From an uncultured Methanobrevibacter sp. (GTDB lineage Archaea; Methanobacteriota; Methanobacteria; Methanobacteriales; Methanobacteriaceae): a stretch of DNA of 8,657 bases. Location: NCBI GenBank assembly GCA_904501935.1, contig CAJGDA010000066.1, positions 1 through 8,657 of the forward strand, read 5' to 3'. The notes beneath the pieces are model-generated. The model ran no database searches. It saw only the letters and a program-made list of their open reading frames with translations, and was not told the origin of the DNA. A program made the translations under genes and the position numbers. Below are positions 1 to 5,111 of this stretch, piece by piece. Every line of letters begins with the position of its first letter. Position 1 is the first letter of the stretch.

Positions 1-88
1 CAGCCACAACTTCAGATACTTTTTTAACCATTTCTCTTTTCTTTTCAATTGTTATTCCATCATTTCCAGCGATTGTAATTACAGGCAT
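1..88 (-). CDS. 4-oxalocrotonate tautomerase-like protein, N-terminal part (gene runs off the left edge)
   Basis: The minus-strand reading from ATG at 88 gives 29 residues beginning MPVITIAGNDGITIEKKREM, with no stop before the window edge. Proline directly after the initiator Met is the hallmark of the tautomerase superfamily, where Pro1 is the catalytic base after Met removal. The following short beta strand and the KK/RxxMVKKVSEVV helix also fit 4-oxalocrotonate tautomerase-like proteins of about 60-80 residues. A GGTGAT ribosome site lies a few bases upstream of the ATG. The gene is divergent from dut. The substrate in methanogens is unknown, so only family membership is claimed. The C-terminal half is outside the window. 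Confidence 0.8.
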   Translation of the reverse strand, partial: MPVITIAGNDGITIEKKREMVKKVSEVVA

Positions 89-99
89 TTTATCACCAA

Positions 100-130
100 T
101 TAAAATATATTAAGTATTGGGTATAAATAG
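100..130. promoter_or_regulatory. Overlapping divergent TATA-like elements between the tautomerase gene and dut
   Basis: On the plus strand, AAAATATAT (about 102-110) would place transcription start near 130, leaving a leader of about 23 bases with the AAAAGGA ribosome site (137-143) before dut. On the minus strand, TTTATAC (about 122-128) would place a start near 100, leaving a roughly 12-base leader with GGTGAT before the tautomerase gene. Both spacings fit archaeal TBP promoters. The sequence is AT-rich enough that chance matches are possible. Confidence 0.4.
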
Positions 131-152
131 ATTATTAAAAGGATTTGATAAA

Positions 153-611
153 ATGCTCGGTGAAGAAGAACTTGTTAAGCTGTTTCCAGATTTTGCCGAT
201 TTGGTGCAGCCTTCAGGAATTGATTTGGAGTTAGATAAAGTTTACATTCAGAAGGGTGAAGGTTCACTGATTGACAACGATAAGAACCTGCCTGAAATCG
301 AAGAGCTTGAAGGTGAGGTATATACCCTAAAGCCGCATACCGCATATCTTGCAAGCATCAAAAGGAAAGTCAAAATCCCTAAGGGATACACAATGCTTTA
401 CCTTCCAAGATCCACCCTTTTGAGGTCATTCGTATCTGTCCAGACTGCAGTCGGAGACCCTGGATTTTATGGAACATTGATGTTTTTGATTTGCAATCAT
501 GGGGACTTCGAATACAGGATAAAGTCAGGAGACAGGATTGCCCAGGCAGTAGTCTTTCCGGTTGAAGGTTCAGGCGAGTACAGCGGGTCATATCAGGAGG
601 CGGAAGAGTGA
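153..611 (+). CDS. dut: dUTP diphosphatase (archaeal dUTPase of the DCD/DUT fold)
   Basis: Predicted to hydrolyse dUTP to dUMP and pyrophosphate, keeping uracil out of DNA and supplying dUMP for thymidylate synthesis. The 152-residue product carries the trimeric dUTPase/dCTP deaminase motifs in order: QPSGIDL (19-25), PRSTLLR (85-91), VQTAVGDPGFYG (96-107), GDRIAQ (126-131) and a Gly/Ser-rich tail (139-148) like the phosphate-covering motif V. It is shorter than typical bifunctional archaeal dCTP deaminases (about 200 residues), and I do not see the deaminase catalytic Glu context, so dUTPase alone is favoured. Mono- or bifunctional dCTP deaminase is the alternative. ATG 153 is chosen over the upstream TTG at 117 because AAAAGGA sits 9 bases before it. 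The stop overlaps the next gene by 4 bases. Confidence 0.85.
   Translation: MLGEEELVKLFPDFADLVQPSGIDLELDKVYIQKGEGSLIDNDKNLPEIEELEGEVYTLKPHTAYLASIKRKVKIPKGYTMLYLPRSTLLRSFVSVQTAVGDPGFYGTLMFLICNHGDFEYRIKSGDRIAQAVVFPVEGSGEYSGSYQEAEE
595..600 (+). promoter_or_regulatory. Shine-Dalgarno site fixing the GTG start of the ThDP enzyme gene
   Basis: AGGAGG lies 7 bases before GTG at 608, inside the last codons of dut. It supports the GTG start and a 4-base GTGA overlap, which points to translational coupling. Confidence 0.85.
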
Positions 612-2146
612 ACGTAGCCGACAAGTTAGTTGAAATTCTTGAGGAAGAAGGAATCGAAAATGTCTTCGGAATTCCTGGCGAGCAGATAATGCCGTTTTAC
701 AAGGCGCTTTCCAATTCAAACATAAACCATATCCTGACAAGACATGAGCAGGCGGCGGCCCATGCGGCCGATGGCTATGCAAGGGCAAGCGGTAAAATTG
801 GGGTCTGCATTGCAACAGCCTCCCCTGGAGCTTTGAACTTTACTATGGCGGTTGCAACCGCATTCAAGGACAATGTTCCGATTCTGGTTTTGACCGGCGA
901 CAACGAATTGAAGTATAGGGGCACAGACTATTTCCAGACAACCCCTCAAGTCGAGATTCTTAAAAACATTACACGGGCATCATACAATCCACTGAATGGA
1001 ACAGAAGCCACATACATGCTGAGGGCAGCGCTTTATGAGCTCAAGACAATTCCAAAAGGTCCGATTCACATCAATCTCTCAAAGGATGTGCTTTTGACTG
1101 AGGACTTTGAGGACTTCAAGCTATGCTATCTTTGTGAGGATGATTTGTCAAACATCTCCAAAGCCCAGGATTTAATCAGCAATTCCCAAAAGCCATTGCT
1201 TGTCTTGGGTGCAGGTGCAATTTCGCAAAGTGGCGAAATTCAAAGGATTGCAGACGAGTATCAAATTCCGGTAACTACAACATTCCACGGAAAGGGAATC
1301 ATATCAGAGCATGATAATCTGAATCTGGGCCTTGTGGGAATACGATCAACACCCCGTGCAAAATATGCTTTTGAATATTCAGACTGCATAATTGCCCTTG
1401 GCGTAAAGGCAAGCGAAAGAACATTTCAAGAGGTTCCAAAAAACCTGATTCACGTAAACATCAACAAGGATGTTTTGATTGGGGACTATCCGATTCACGG
1501 CAAGGTTGAAGATTTCCTTAATGAAATAGAATTCGAGAAAGTTAGTTGGATGGATGAAATTTTAGAAATTGACAACACCGTGGAAATCGAAGGTCTTGAT
1601 GATGACCTGAAGCCGCAGGCGGCAATCAAAAGAATATTGGAAAAATACCAGGATAACATTATAGTCTCAGATGCGGGAAGCCACACTACATGGACCACAC
1701 TTTTGAAAAGGTCCCTAAAGCCAAGGCAATTGCTTTTTTCAGGGGCAATGGCACCTATGGGTTATGGCCTTCCGGCTTCAATAGGTGCGGGAATTGCAAC
1801 AGATGAAAAAATCATACTCATCAATGGTGACGGCGATTTTCAGATGAACCTTCAGGAGCTTGCAACCCTAAAGGGCAATGATTTGGATATTTTAGTGTTC
1901 ATTTTGAACAATTCCGAGTTTTCAATAATCAGGCAATGGGAAGAGGATTTCTATGATATGGATCCATATCAGGTCTATCTCAACAACCCTGATTTTGTAA
2001 AGCTGGCGGCAAGCTATGGAATCGATGCGGTGAGGGTCGATAACCTGAGCGATTTGGAATTGCTTTTGGACAAGAATCTTGAAGGCCCGCTTGTAGTTGA
2101 GGTCATTGTGGAGAGTGAAAACATTCCCCTTCCGAATCCTAAATGA
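608..2146 (+). CDS. Thiamine diphosphate-dependent enzyme, acetolactate synthase large-subunit-like
   Basis: A 512-residue member of the ThDP decarboxylase/carboligase family. The N-terminal PYR domain holds the ThDP-activating Glu47 in TRHEQAAAHAADGYARASG and an SPGALNF loop (72-78). The central domain has the nucleotide-binding-like stretch LLVLGAGA (197-204). The C-terminal PP domain has GYGLPA (385-390), and the metal/ThDP motif starts at GDGD (407-410) and ends at NN (434-435). LQELATLK and IIRQWEEDFYD (440-450) resemble acetolactate synthase, where an RQW segment is usual. It is shorter than standard synthases (about 550-590) and no small regulatory subunit gene follows, so branched-chain amino acid synthesis is not assured. 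A pyruvate oxidase- or decarboxylase-like activity is possible. It is coupled to dut with no obvious metabolic reason. The 3' end overlaps the opposing gene by 8 bases. Confidence 0.8.
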   Translation: MNVADKLVEILEEEGIENVFGIPGEQIMPFYKALSNSNINHILTRHEQAAAHAADGYARASGKIGVCIATASPGALNFTMAVATAFKDNVPILVLTGDNELKYRGTDYFQTTPQVEILKNITRASYNPLNGTEATYMLRAALYELKTIPKGPIHINLSKDVLLTEDFEDFKLCYLCEDDLSNISKAQDLISNSQKPLLVLGAGAISQSGEIQRIADEYQIPVTTTFHGKGIISEHDNLNLGLVGIRSTPRAKYAFEYSDCIIALGVKASERTFQEVPKNLIHVNINKDVLIGDYPIHGKVEDFLNEIEFEKVSWMDEILEIDNTVEIEGLDDDLKPQAAIKRILEKYQDNIIVSDAGSHTTWTTLLKRSLKPRQLLFSGAMAPMGYGLPASIGAGIATDEKIILINGDGDFQMNLQELATLKGNDLDILVFILNNSEFSIIRQWEEDFYDMDPYQVYLNNPDFVKLAASYGIDAVRVDNLSDLELLLDKNLEGPLVVEVIVESENIPLPNPK

Positions 2147-2396
2147 ATTCCTCAACAAACCTTTTAATAACTTCGCCTATTTCAACCTTATCATATAGGG
2201 GGGCGAAGTAAAATTCATCATTTTCTTCATAGATTATTCCGACGGGCTTAATTTCCAGAGATGAAATTTGATTGTTCATTTGTATTTCTTCCTTTTTAAA
2301 GACGAATGTAAATCCACAGATTGTTTGAAATTCATATTTTATTATTTCTTTAATGTTAAGGAAGTCATAAACGAAATTTTTCAATGGCTTATCCAT
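2139..2396 (-). CDS. Conserved-looking hypothetical protein, 85 residues, third gene of the GerW-like operon
   Basis: I do not recognise this family. From ATG 2396 the product is 85 residues (MDKPLKNFVYDFLNIKEIIK...VEEFI), with no signal peptide or membrane segment and a mixed alpha/beta look, including the strand-like GIIYEENDEFYFAPLY. ATG 2396 is preferred to GTG 2405 because AAGGGGTG (2403-2410) then lies 6 bases upstream as a ribosome site. The GTG would overlap that site. The start overlaps the end of the DUF2953 gene by 8 bases, implying translational coupling. The tail overlaps the ThDP enzyme gene end by 8 bases. Its operon position suggests a role with the two upstream genes, but the function is unknown. 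Confidence 0.7.
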   Translation of the reverse strand: MDKPLKNFVYDFLNIKEIIKYEFQTICGFTFVFKKEEIQMNNQISSLEIKPVGIIYEENDEFYFAPLYDKVEIGEVIKRFVEEFI

Positions 2397-2991
2397 TTCT
2401 AACACCCCTTATCAGTTCACGAACTTCTTTTTGCATAATCAATCTTATGGCTGGTGGAATCATCTTTAAAATGCTTATTTCAATTTCATTTGTTCCATGA
2501 GCATCAAGCACTGACCCGTTAAAGGAAGGCTCGGCACTTAACCGTGCATTTTTATGGGCTCTATTTACAATAGCAAGCAATCCCCAAATGTATCCTATGT
2601 ATTTTCCCGTATCGGCATATGAATCGAGGCCAAAAATAAGATGGTTGTCAAGCTTTTGAATTTTGATGCATCTGGTGAATGATTTCAGGAAAATCTTGAA
2701 GTCTTCAAAACAAGGTTTGGCCAATTCAAAAATTTCCTTCATGTTTCTGCCTTCACTTTCATCCTCCTCATCCTCTTCTTCTTCGTCTTCCTTTTCATCT
2801 TCTTTTTTGCTGTCGGATGAGGGAAATTCAAGTGAGTAAACTTTAATCTTTTTTAAAATAAGTATTTTTAAACATCCTTCCAGTTTGCTTCCTTTCTTAT
2901 CGTATATCAAAGCTATCTTAACTCCGATATAAAGCAAAATAATAATGAATAAGATGATTATTAGAATAATCATCAATAGGATGTTTAACAT
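2389..2991 (-). CDS. DUF2953 family membrane-anchored protein (YtfI-like)
   Basis: A 200-residue protein with one very hydrophobic N-terminal segment (about residues 3-24), which should anchor it in the membrane. An acidic low-complexity stretch (about 58-80, rich in Glu and Asp) follows. The C-terminal domain contains FGLDSYADTGKYIGYIWG (120-137), which matches the G-x-D-x-A-x-TG core I associate with DUF2953. In Bacillus the DUF2953 gene ytfI is next to ytfJ/gerW, and here it follows a GerW-like gene by 8 bases, which supports the assignment. The ribosome site AGGAAC overlaps the stop codon of that gene. The biochemical function of the family is not known to me. Confidence 0.75.
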   Translation of the reverse strand: MLNILLMIILIIILFIIILLYIGVKIALIYDKKGSKLEGCLKILILKKIKVYSLEFPSSDSKKEDEKEDEEEEDEEDESEGRNMKEIFELAKPCFEDFKIFLKSFTRCIKIQKLDNHLIFGLDSYADTGKYIGYIWGLLAIVNRAHKNARLSAEPSFNGSVLDAHGTNEIEISILKMIPPAIRLIMQKEVRELIRGVRNG

Positions 2992-2999
2992 TTTTGTTC

Positions 3000-3422
3000 C
3001 TATTCGTCGTCTTCAATTTCTACTTTTGTGGTGAATTCAGGTTCGATGTATTCTGATTCATCGTAGTCATCATCGGATTGGGATCCCATATAGTTTTTCA
3101 CCAAATCGCTTACGATTAGACCTAAATCGGATAATGCTTTGTTTGTTTCATTTCCTTTGCTTAAGTCAAGCACGCGAACCCCTTCGGAAGTGTTTCCTCT
3201 TTTAGGAATGAGCACCATTGATATTGGTTCTATTCCGGCACCTGCGCCTGCAGCGTTACCTTCTTCTTTACCGAGCAGGTTTTCTCCCACTCCAAATCCA
3301 ACACCTATCTTTATTACAGGGATTAATATTTTATCTTCGGTTTCGATTGGTGTTCCAATTACATTTTCTACATTAATGAGTTTACGCAATTCCTCAACAG
3401 TTGTTCTAATATTTTCTGACAT
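3000..3422 (-). CDS. GerW family protein (YtfJ-like, spore_YtfJ domain)
   Basis: The 140-residue product has the hallmarks of the GerW/YtfJ family. It opens with a helical segment (ENIRTTVEELRKLI), followed by VIGTPIETEDKILIPVIKIGVGFGVG (21-46) and a glycine/alanine-rich turn GNAAGAGAGIEPISMVLIP (55-73). A helix (about 91-112) and an acidic tail (117-140) end the protein. Bacillus YtfJ is about 150 residues and is needed for germination protein function in spores, but homologues occur in many non-spore-formers, where the role is unclear. ATG 3422 is chosen over GTG 3491 because the family begins near here and AGGATG lies just upstream. It leads the three-gene operon and is the first gene left of the candidate origin. 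Confidence 0.85.
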   Translation of the reverse strand: MSENIRTTVEELRKLINVENVIGTPIETEDKILIPVIKIGVGFGVGENLLGKEEGNAAGAGAGIEPISMVLIPKRGNTSEGVRVLDLSKGNETNKALSDLGLIVSDLVKNYMGSQSDDDYDESEYIEPEFTTKVEIEDDE

Positions 3423-3461
3423 GGTTTCACATCCTATAGTTATAATATCTTTGTTGTTAAT

Positions 3462-3476
3462 GTTTAAAATATTTTT
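3462..3476 (-). promoter_or_regulatory. Possible TATA element of the GerW-like operon
   Basis: The minus-strand reading AAAAATATTTTAAAC would put transcription start near 3445, about 22 bases before ATG 3422, leaving room for the AGGATG ribosome site. The base composition is so AT-rich that the call is weak. Confidence 0.3.
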
Positions 3477-3529
3477 ACTATTCAATTTCACTCCAAATAG
3501 TAATACTTTTTTAAAAATTTAGACATATG

Positions 3530-3541
3530 TTTCAAGTGTAA
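3530..3541 (-). repeat. ORB-like box 1 (TTACACTTGAAA)
   Basis: An exact 12-base copy in the minus-strand reading, followed by CA. CTTATAA begins 19 bases from the box start on the plus strand (3549), the same distance as in box 3. Confidence 0.75.
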
Positions 3542-3548
3542 CTTTTTT

Positions 3549-3560
3549 CTTATAACTTAT
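3549..3560 (+). repeat. CTTATAA element 1 (CTTATAACTTAT)
   Basis: The first of five CTTATAA words in the gap, 7 bases after box 1. The other four start at 3612, 3659, 3690 and 3733. All are A/T-rich with one flanking C or G, and are candidate unwinding elements or second binding sites. Confidence 0.6.
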
Positions 3561-3584
3561 TAGGATGCTATATAAAGAGGTCCG

Positions 3585-3596
3585 TTTCAAGTGTAA
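3585..3596 (-). repeat. ORB-like box 2 (TTACACTTGAAA)
   Basis: An exact copy, 55 bases from box 1, in the same orientation. It is flanked by CGGACCTC on its 3' side in the minus reading, the most GC-rich flank of the set and the nearest to the ...GAAACG... extension of full ORBs. Confidence 0.75.
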
Positions 3597-3611
3597 ACTA
3601 TTTTGTTCTAA

Positions 3612-3618
3612 CTTATAA
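3612..3618 (+). repeat. CTTATAA element 2, inside the palindrome ACTTATAAGT
   Basis: The self-complementary ten-base word ACTTATAAGT spans 3611-3620, between ORB-like boxes 2 and 3. Confidence 0.55.
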
Positions 3619-3639
3619 GTAACATATTTTAGACATGTA

Positions 3640-3651
3640 TTTCAAGTGTAA
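3640..3651 (-). repeat. ORB-like box 3 (TTACACTTGAAA)
   Basis: An exact copy, 55 bases from box 2, in the same orientation, followed by a CTTATAACTT element at 3659. Confidence 0.75.
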
Positions 3652-3658
3652 CTTAAAA

Positions 3659-3668
3659 CTTATAACTT
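3659..3668 (+). repeat. CTTATAA element 3 (CTTATAACTT)
   Basis: Lies 7 bases after box 3, exactly as element 1 lies after box 1. Confidence 0.6.
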
Positions 3669-3689
3669 TTTGATGCAAAATATATGCTA

Positions 3690-3701
3690 CTTATAACTTA
3701 T
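3690..3701 (+). repeat. CTTATAA element 4 (CTTATAACTTAT)
   Basis: Identical over 12 bases to element 1. It sits before rather than after a box (box 4 at 3710). Confidence 0.6.
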
Positions 3702-3709
3702 ACTTCAAA

Positions 3710-3721
3710 ATTCAAATGTAA
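3710..3721 (-). repeat. Degenerate ORB-like box 4 (TTACATTTGAAT)
   Basis: Differs from the other three at two positions and is 70 rather than 55 bases from box 3. Orientation is the same. Likely a weaker or decayed site. Confidence 0.5.
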
Positions 3722-3732
3722 AAAAAAGATTG

Positions 3733-3746
3733 CTTATAAGTTATAA
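3733..3746 (+). repeat. CTTATAA element 5 (CTTATAAGTTATAA)
   Basis: The last of the AT-rich series, containing the palindrome CTTATAAG and its overlapping repeat TTATAA, 23 bases from the start of box 4. Confidence 0.55.
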
Positions 3747-3759
3747 TCAAGTCAAATTC

Positions 3760-3798
3760 AAAAAAAGAAAAGTTGACAGAATCATAAGTATGATTCTG
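3760..3798 (-). terminator. Hairpin plus T-rich tract ending the aminotransferase gene
   Basis: CAGAATCAT and ATGATTCTG (3777-3785 and 3790-3798) form a perfect 9-bp stem with a 4-base loop. The stem includes the TGA stop. In the direction of transcription it is followed by a T-rich tract (minus reading CTTTTCTTTTTTT, plus 3760-3772), with a second T8 run at 3720-3727. T-rich tracts alone end archaeal transcription, and the stem makes this look like an intrinsic terminator. It would stop transcription before it enters the candidate origin. Confidence 0.7.
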
Positions 3799-4924
3799 CA
3801 ATGGATGCCACACCGGCACCTGCTTCGTCGATAACTCCTAAACCTTTCAAGGTCATACCGATAGCTGCGAAAGTTTGAGTCAATTCTTTGTAGGAAATGT
3901 TTCCCATGTGTCCGATTCTGAAAATATTTCCTTTCAAGTGGTCTTGTCCACCAGCTAACTCAACGCCATATTTGTCACGGGTAGTTCCTCTGAACTGGTC
4001 GTCGGTAATTCCTTCAGGCATTTTTACGGCAGTTACGGTTGCAGATGATACGGCTTCGTCTGCGAATAATTCTAAACCTAATGCTTTGACAGCTTCTACA
4101 CTGGCTTTAGCAGCTTTGTGGTGGCGTGCAACTCTGTTGTCAAGTCCTTCTTCCATAACTATTTTCAAAGCTTCGTTCATTGCGTAAGTCAATGATACGG
4201 AAGGAGTGTATGGGGTTTGAGGAGGTACTTTAGAACCGCTTTTTCTTGCTGCTTTCAAGTCCAGATAGTAAGTGTTGGTTTCTACCTTTTCAACTGCAGC
4301 CCATGCATCGTCGCTTAAGGTAATTGCAGCCATTCCAGGCGGTGCAGCCAAACATTTTTGGGATCCGGTAAGACAGACGTCAATTCCGAATTTTTCCACA
4401 TTCACTTCATCCCCTCCAAGGGAAGATACGGTATCTACGATGTATAATGCATCATAATTTTTCATTACTTTACCGATTTCTTCAATAGGTGCAGCTACAC
4501 CGGTAGAAGTTTCATTGTGGATAACACTAACTGCTTTAATGTCTTCATCAGCTTCCAAAGCTTCTTCGATAGCTTCAGGTGTTACGGCAGTTCCCCACTC
4601 AACTGCCAATTCTTTAGCGTCAATTCCGTGAGTTTGAGCTATTTTCATGAAACGTTCACCGAATTTTCCACCTACGACATTTAACATTTTTTCTCCAGGT
4701 GCTACAGTGTTTGCAATACCTGCTTCCATAGCAGCAGTTCCAGATCCAGTTAATAAATAAGAGTCATTTGGGGTTTGGAAAACTTTACTCATTAATTCAG
4801 TAGTTTCAGTTAAAATTTCTCCATATTTTGCGCCCCTGTGGTTAACAACAGCTTTTGACATTGCATTAAGTACTCTAGGATGCACTGTTGTCGGTCCGGG
4901 AAGCATTAATAAAATATCGTTCAT
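3782..4924 (-). CDS. Class V PLP-dependent aminotransferase (serine/alanine/aspartate, alanine-glyoxylate type)
   Basis: The 380-residue length is typical of the alanine-glyoxylate/serine-pyruvate aminotransferase group. Visible motifs are LPGPTTVHPRV (8-18), the PLP phosphate-binding loop SGTAAMEA (61-68), Asp164 in YIVDTVSSLGG for the pyridine nitrogen, the Schiff-base Lys190 in TGSQKCLAAPPG, TPYTPSVSLTYAM (237-249) and the carboxylate-binding Arg in FRIGHMG (335-341). From memory, a Methanocaldococcus member (MJ0959) is a broad-specificity aspartate/phosphoserine aminotransferase, so a role in serine synthesis is plausible but not shown here. GGAGGA lies 6 bases before ATG 4924. A second ATG three bases into the leader is followed at once by a stop. 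The gene points toward the candidate origin. Confidence 0.88.
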   Translation of the reverse strand: MNDILLMLPGPTTVHPRVLNAMSKAVVNHRGAKYGEILTETTELMSKVFQTPNDSYLLTGSGTAAMEAGIANTVAPGEKMLNVVGGKFGERFMKIAQTHGIDAKELAVEWGTAVTPEAIEEALEADEDIKAVSVIHNETSTGVAAPIEEIGKVMKNYDALYIVDTVSSLGGDEVNVEKFGIDVCLTGSQKCLAAPPGMAAITLSDDAWAAVEKVETNTYYLDLKAARKSGSKVPPQTPYTPSVSLTYAMNEALKIVMEEGLDNRVARHHKAAKASVEAVKALGLELFADEAVSSATVTAVKMPEGITDDQFRGTTRDKYGVELAGGQDHLKGNIFRIGHMGNISYKELTQTFAAIGMTLKGLGVIDEAGAGVASIAESYL

Positions 4925-5111
4925 TACATTCCTCCAATATATAAAGATTAGCTTTACATCAAGCTATTATTTATTTTTAATTTTAATAGTTATTAAATAT
5001 TTTCAATCATGTAATTTCATTCAATTATATGGAAAATCCATAATACATTTTATAGCATTGTTTAAATTAAAAGTAAGTTTTTTAAACAATTATTTGCATA
5101 TATGGTAGTGT
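4925..5111. promoter_or_regulatory. Divergent AT-rich control region with three dyads
   Basis: This 187-base gap separates the aminotransferase (minus) and YczE-like (plus) genes. It holds TAGCTT/AAGCTA (4949-4954, 4961-4966) in the aminotransferase leader, the operator-like dyad TATGGAAAATCCATA (5028-5042), and TTGCATA/TATGCAA (5094-5100, 5111-5117) around the YczE-like start codon. GTTTAAA/TTTAAAC (5060-5066, 5081-5087) is a further weak AT-only pair. No TATA box at a fitting distance stands out for either gene. Confidence 0.4.

Larger units (their letters stand above)
3518..3568 (+). repeat. Long imperfect direct repeat, copy 1
   Basis: This copy begins TTTAGACAT, continues with TTTCAAGTGTAACTT and CTTATAACTT and ends GGATGC. 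It matches 3628-3676. Over the first 41 aligned bases 35 are identical without gaps, and the differences are 2 bases before the box and a TTTT/AAAA swap. The swap keeps spacing constant, which suggests that the two conserved blocks bind protein or unwind as a unit. Confidence 0.85.
3628..3676 (+). repeat. Long imperfect direct repeat, copy 2
   Basis: The partner of 3518-3568, 110 bases away (twice the 55-base box spacing). It begins TTTAGACAT and ends TGATGC, two bases shorter in its last part than copy 1. Confidence 0.85.
3518..3746. other. Candidate chromosomal replication origin (origin recognition box-like repeats in an AT-rich gap)
   Basis: The gap between the GerW-like gene and the aminotransferase gene is noncoding, and its last 300 bases are about 23% GC by hand count. 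It contains three exact TTTCAAGTGTAA words (reverse TTACACTTGAAA) at 55-base spacing and a fourth degenerate one, interleaved with five CTTATAA elements. TTACACTTGAAAC matches the Sulfolobus/Pyrococcus ORB core TTCCAGTGGAAAC at 10 of 13 positions, and from memory it is close to the mini-ORB of Methanothermobacter bound by Cdc6-1. A cdc6 gene lies 2.8 kb away. Known archaeal origins combine such boxes with an AT-rich unwinding region near cdc6. That this is a working origin is inference; clustered operators for the flanking operon are the alternative. Confidence 0.65.

Noticed and set aside
117..152. A longer dut product starting at TTG 117
   Set aside because: ATG 153 has a well-spaced AAAAGGA site, and that site would lie inside the extended coding region. 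The extension also overlaps a TATA-like sequence.
2830..2850. A partial ORB-like word (TTCAAGTGAGTAA) in the DUF2953 gene
   Set aside because: A broken match inside coding sequence, isolated from the cluster, and as expected by chance.
3423..3491. A longer GerW-like protein starting at GTG 3491
   Set aside because: The 23 extra residues do not look like the family, there is no spaced ribosome site, and ATG 3422 has AGGATG upstream.
3139..3522. A plus-strand 127-residue ORF across the GerW-like gene
   Set aside because: Antisense to a clear GerW family gene, with a proline/serine-rich composition typical of a shadow frame.
3518..3746. A CRISPR array reading of the repeated gap
   Set aside because: The exact repeat is only 12 bases, spacing changes from 55 to 70, the intervening sequences contain a second repeated word, and no cas gene is present.
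3932..3944. TTTCAAGTGG inside the aminotransferase gene
   Set aside because: Lacks the TAA end of the box, lies in codons of a conserved protein, and is a single copy.
4936..4946. TTTATATATT as the aminotransferase TATA box
   Set aside because: It lies directly before the ribosome site, so a start 25 bases downstream would fall inside the coding region.
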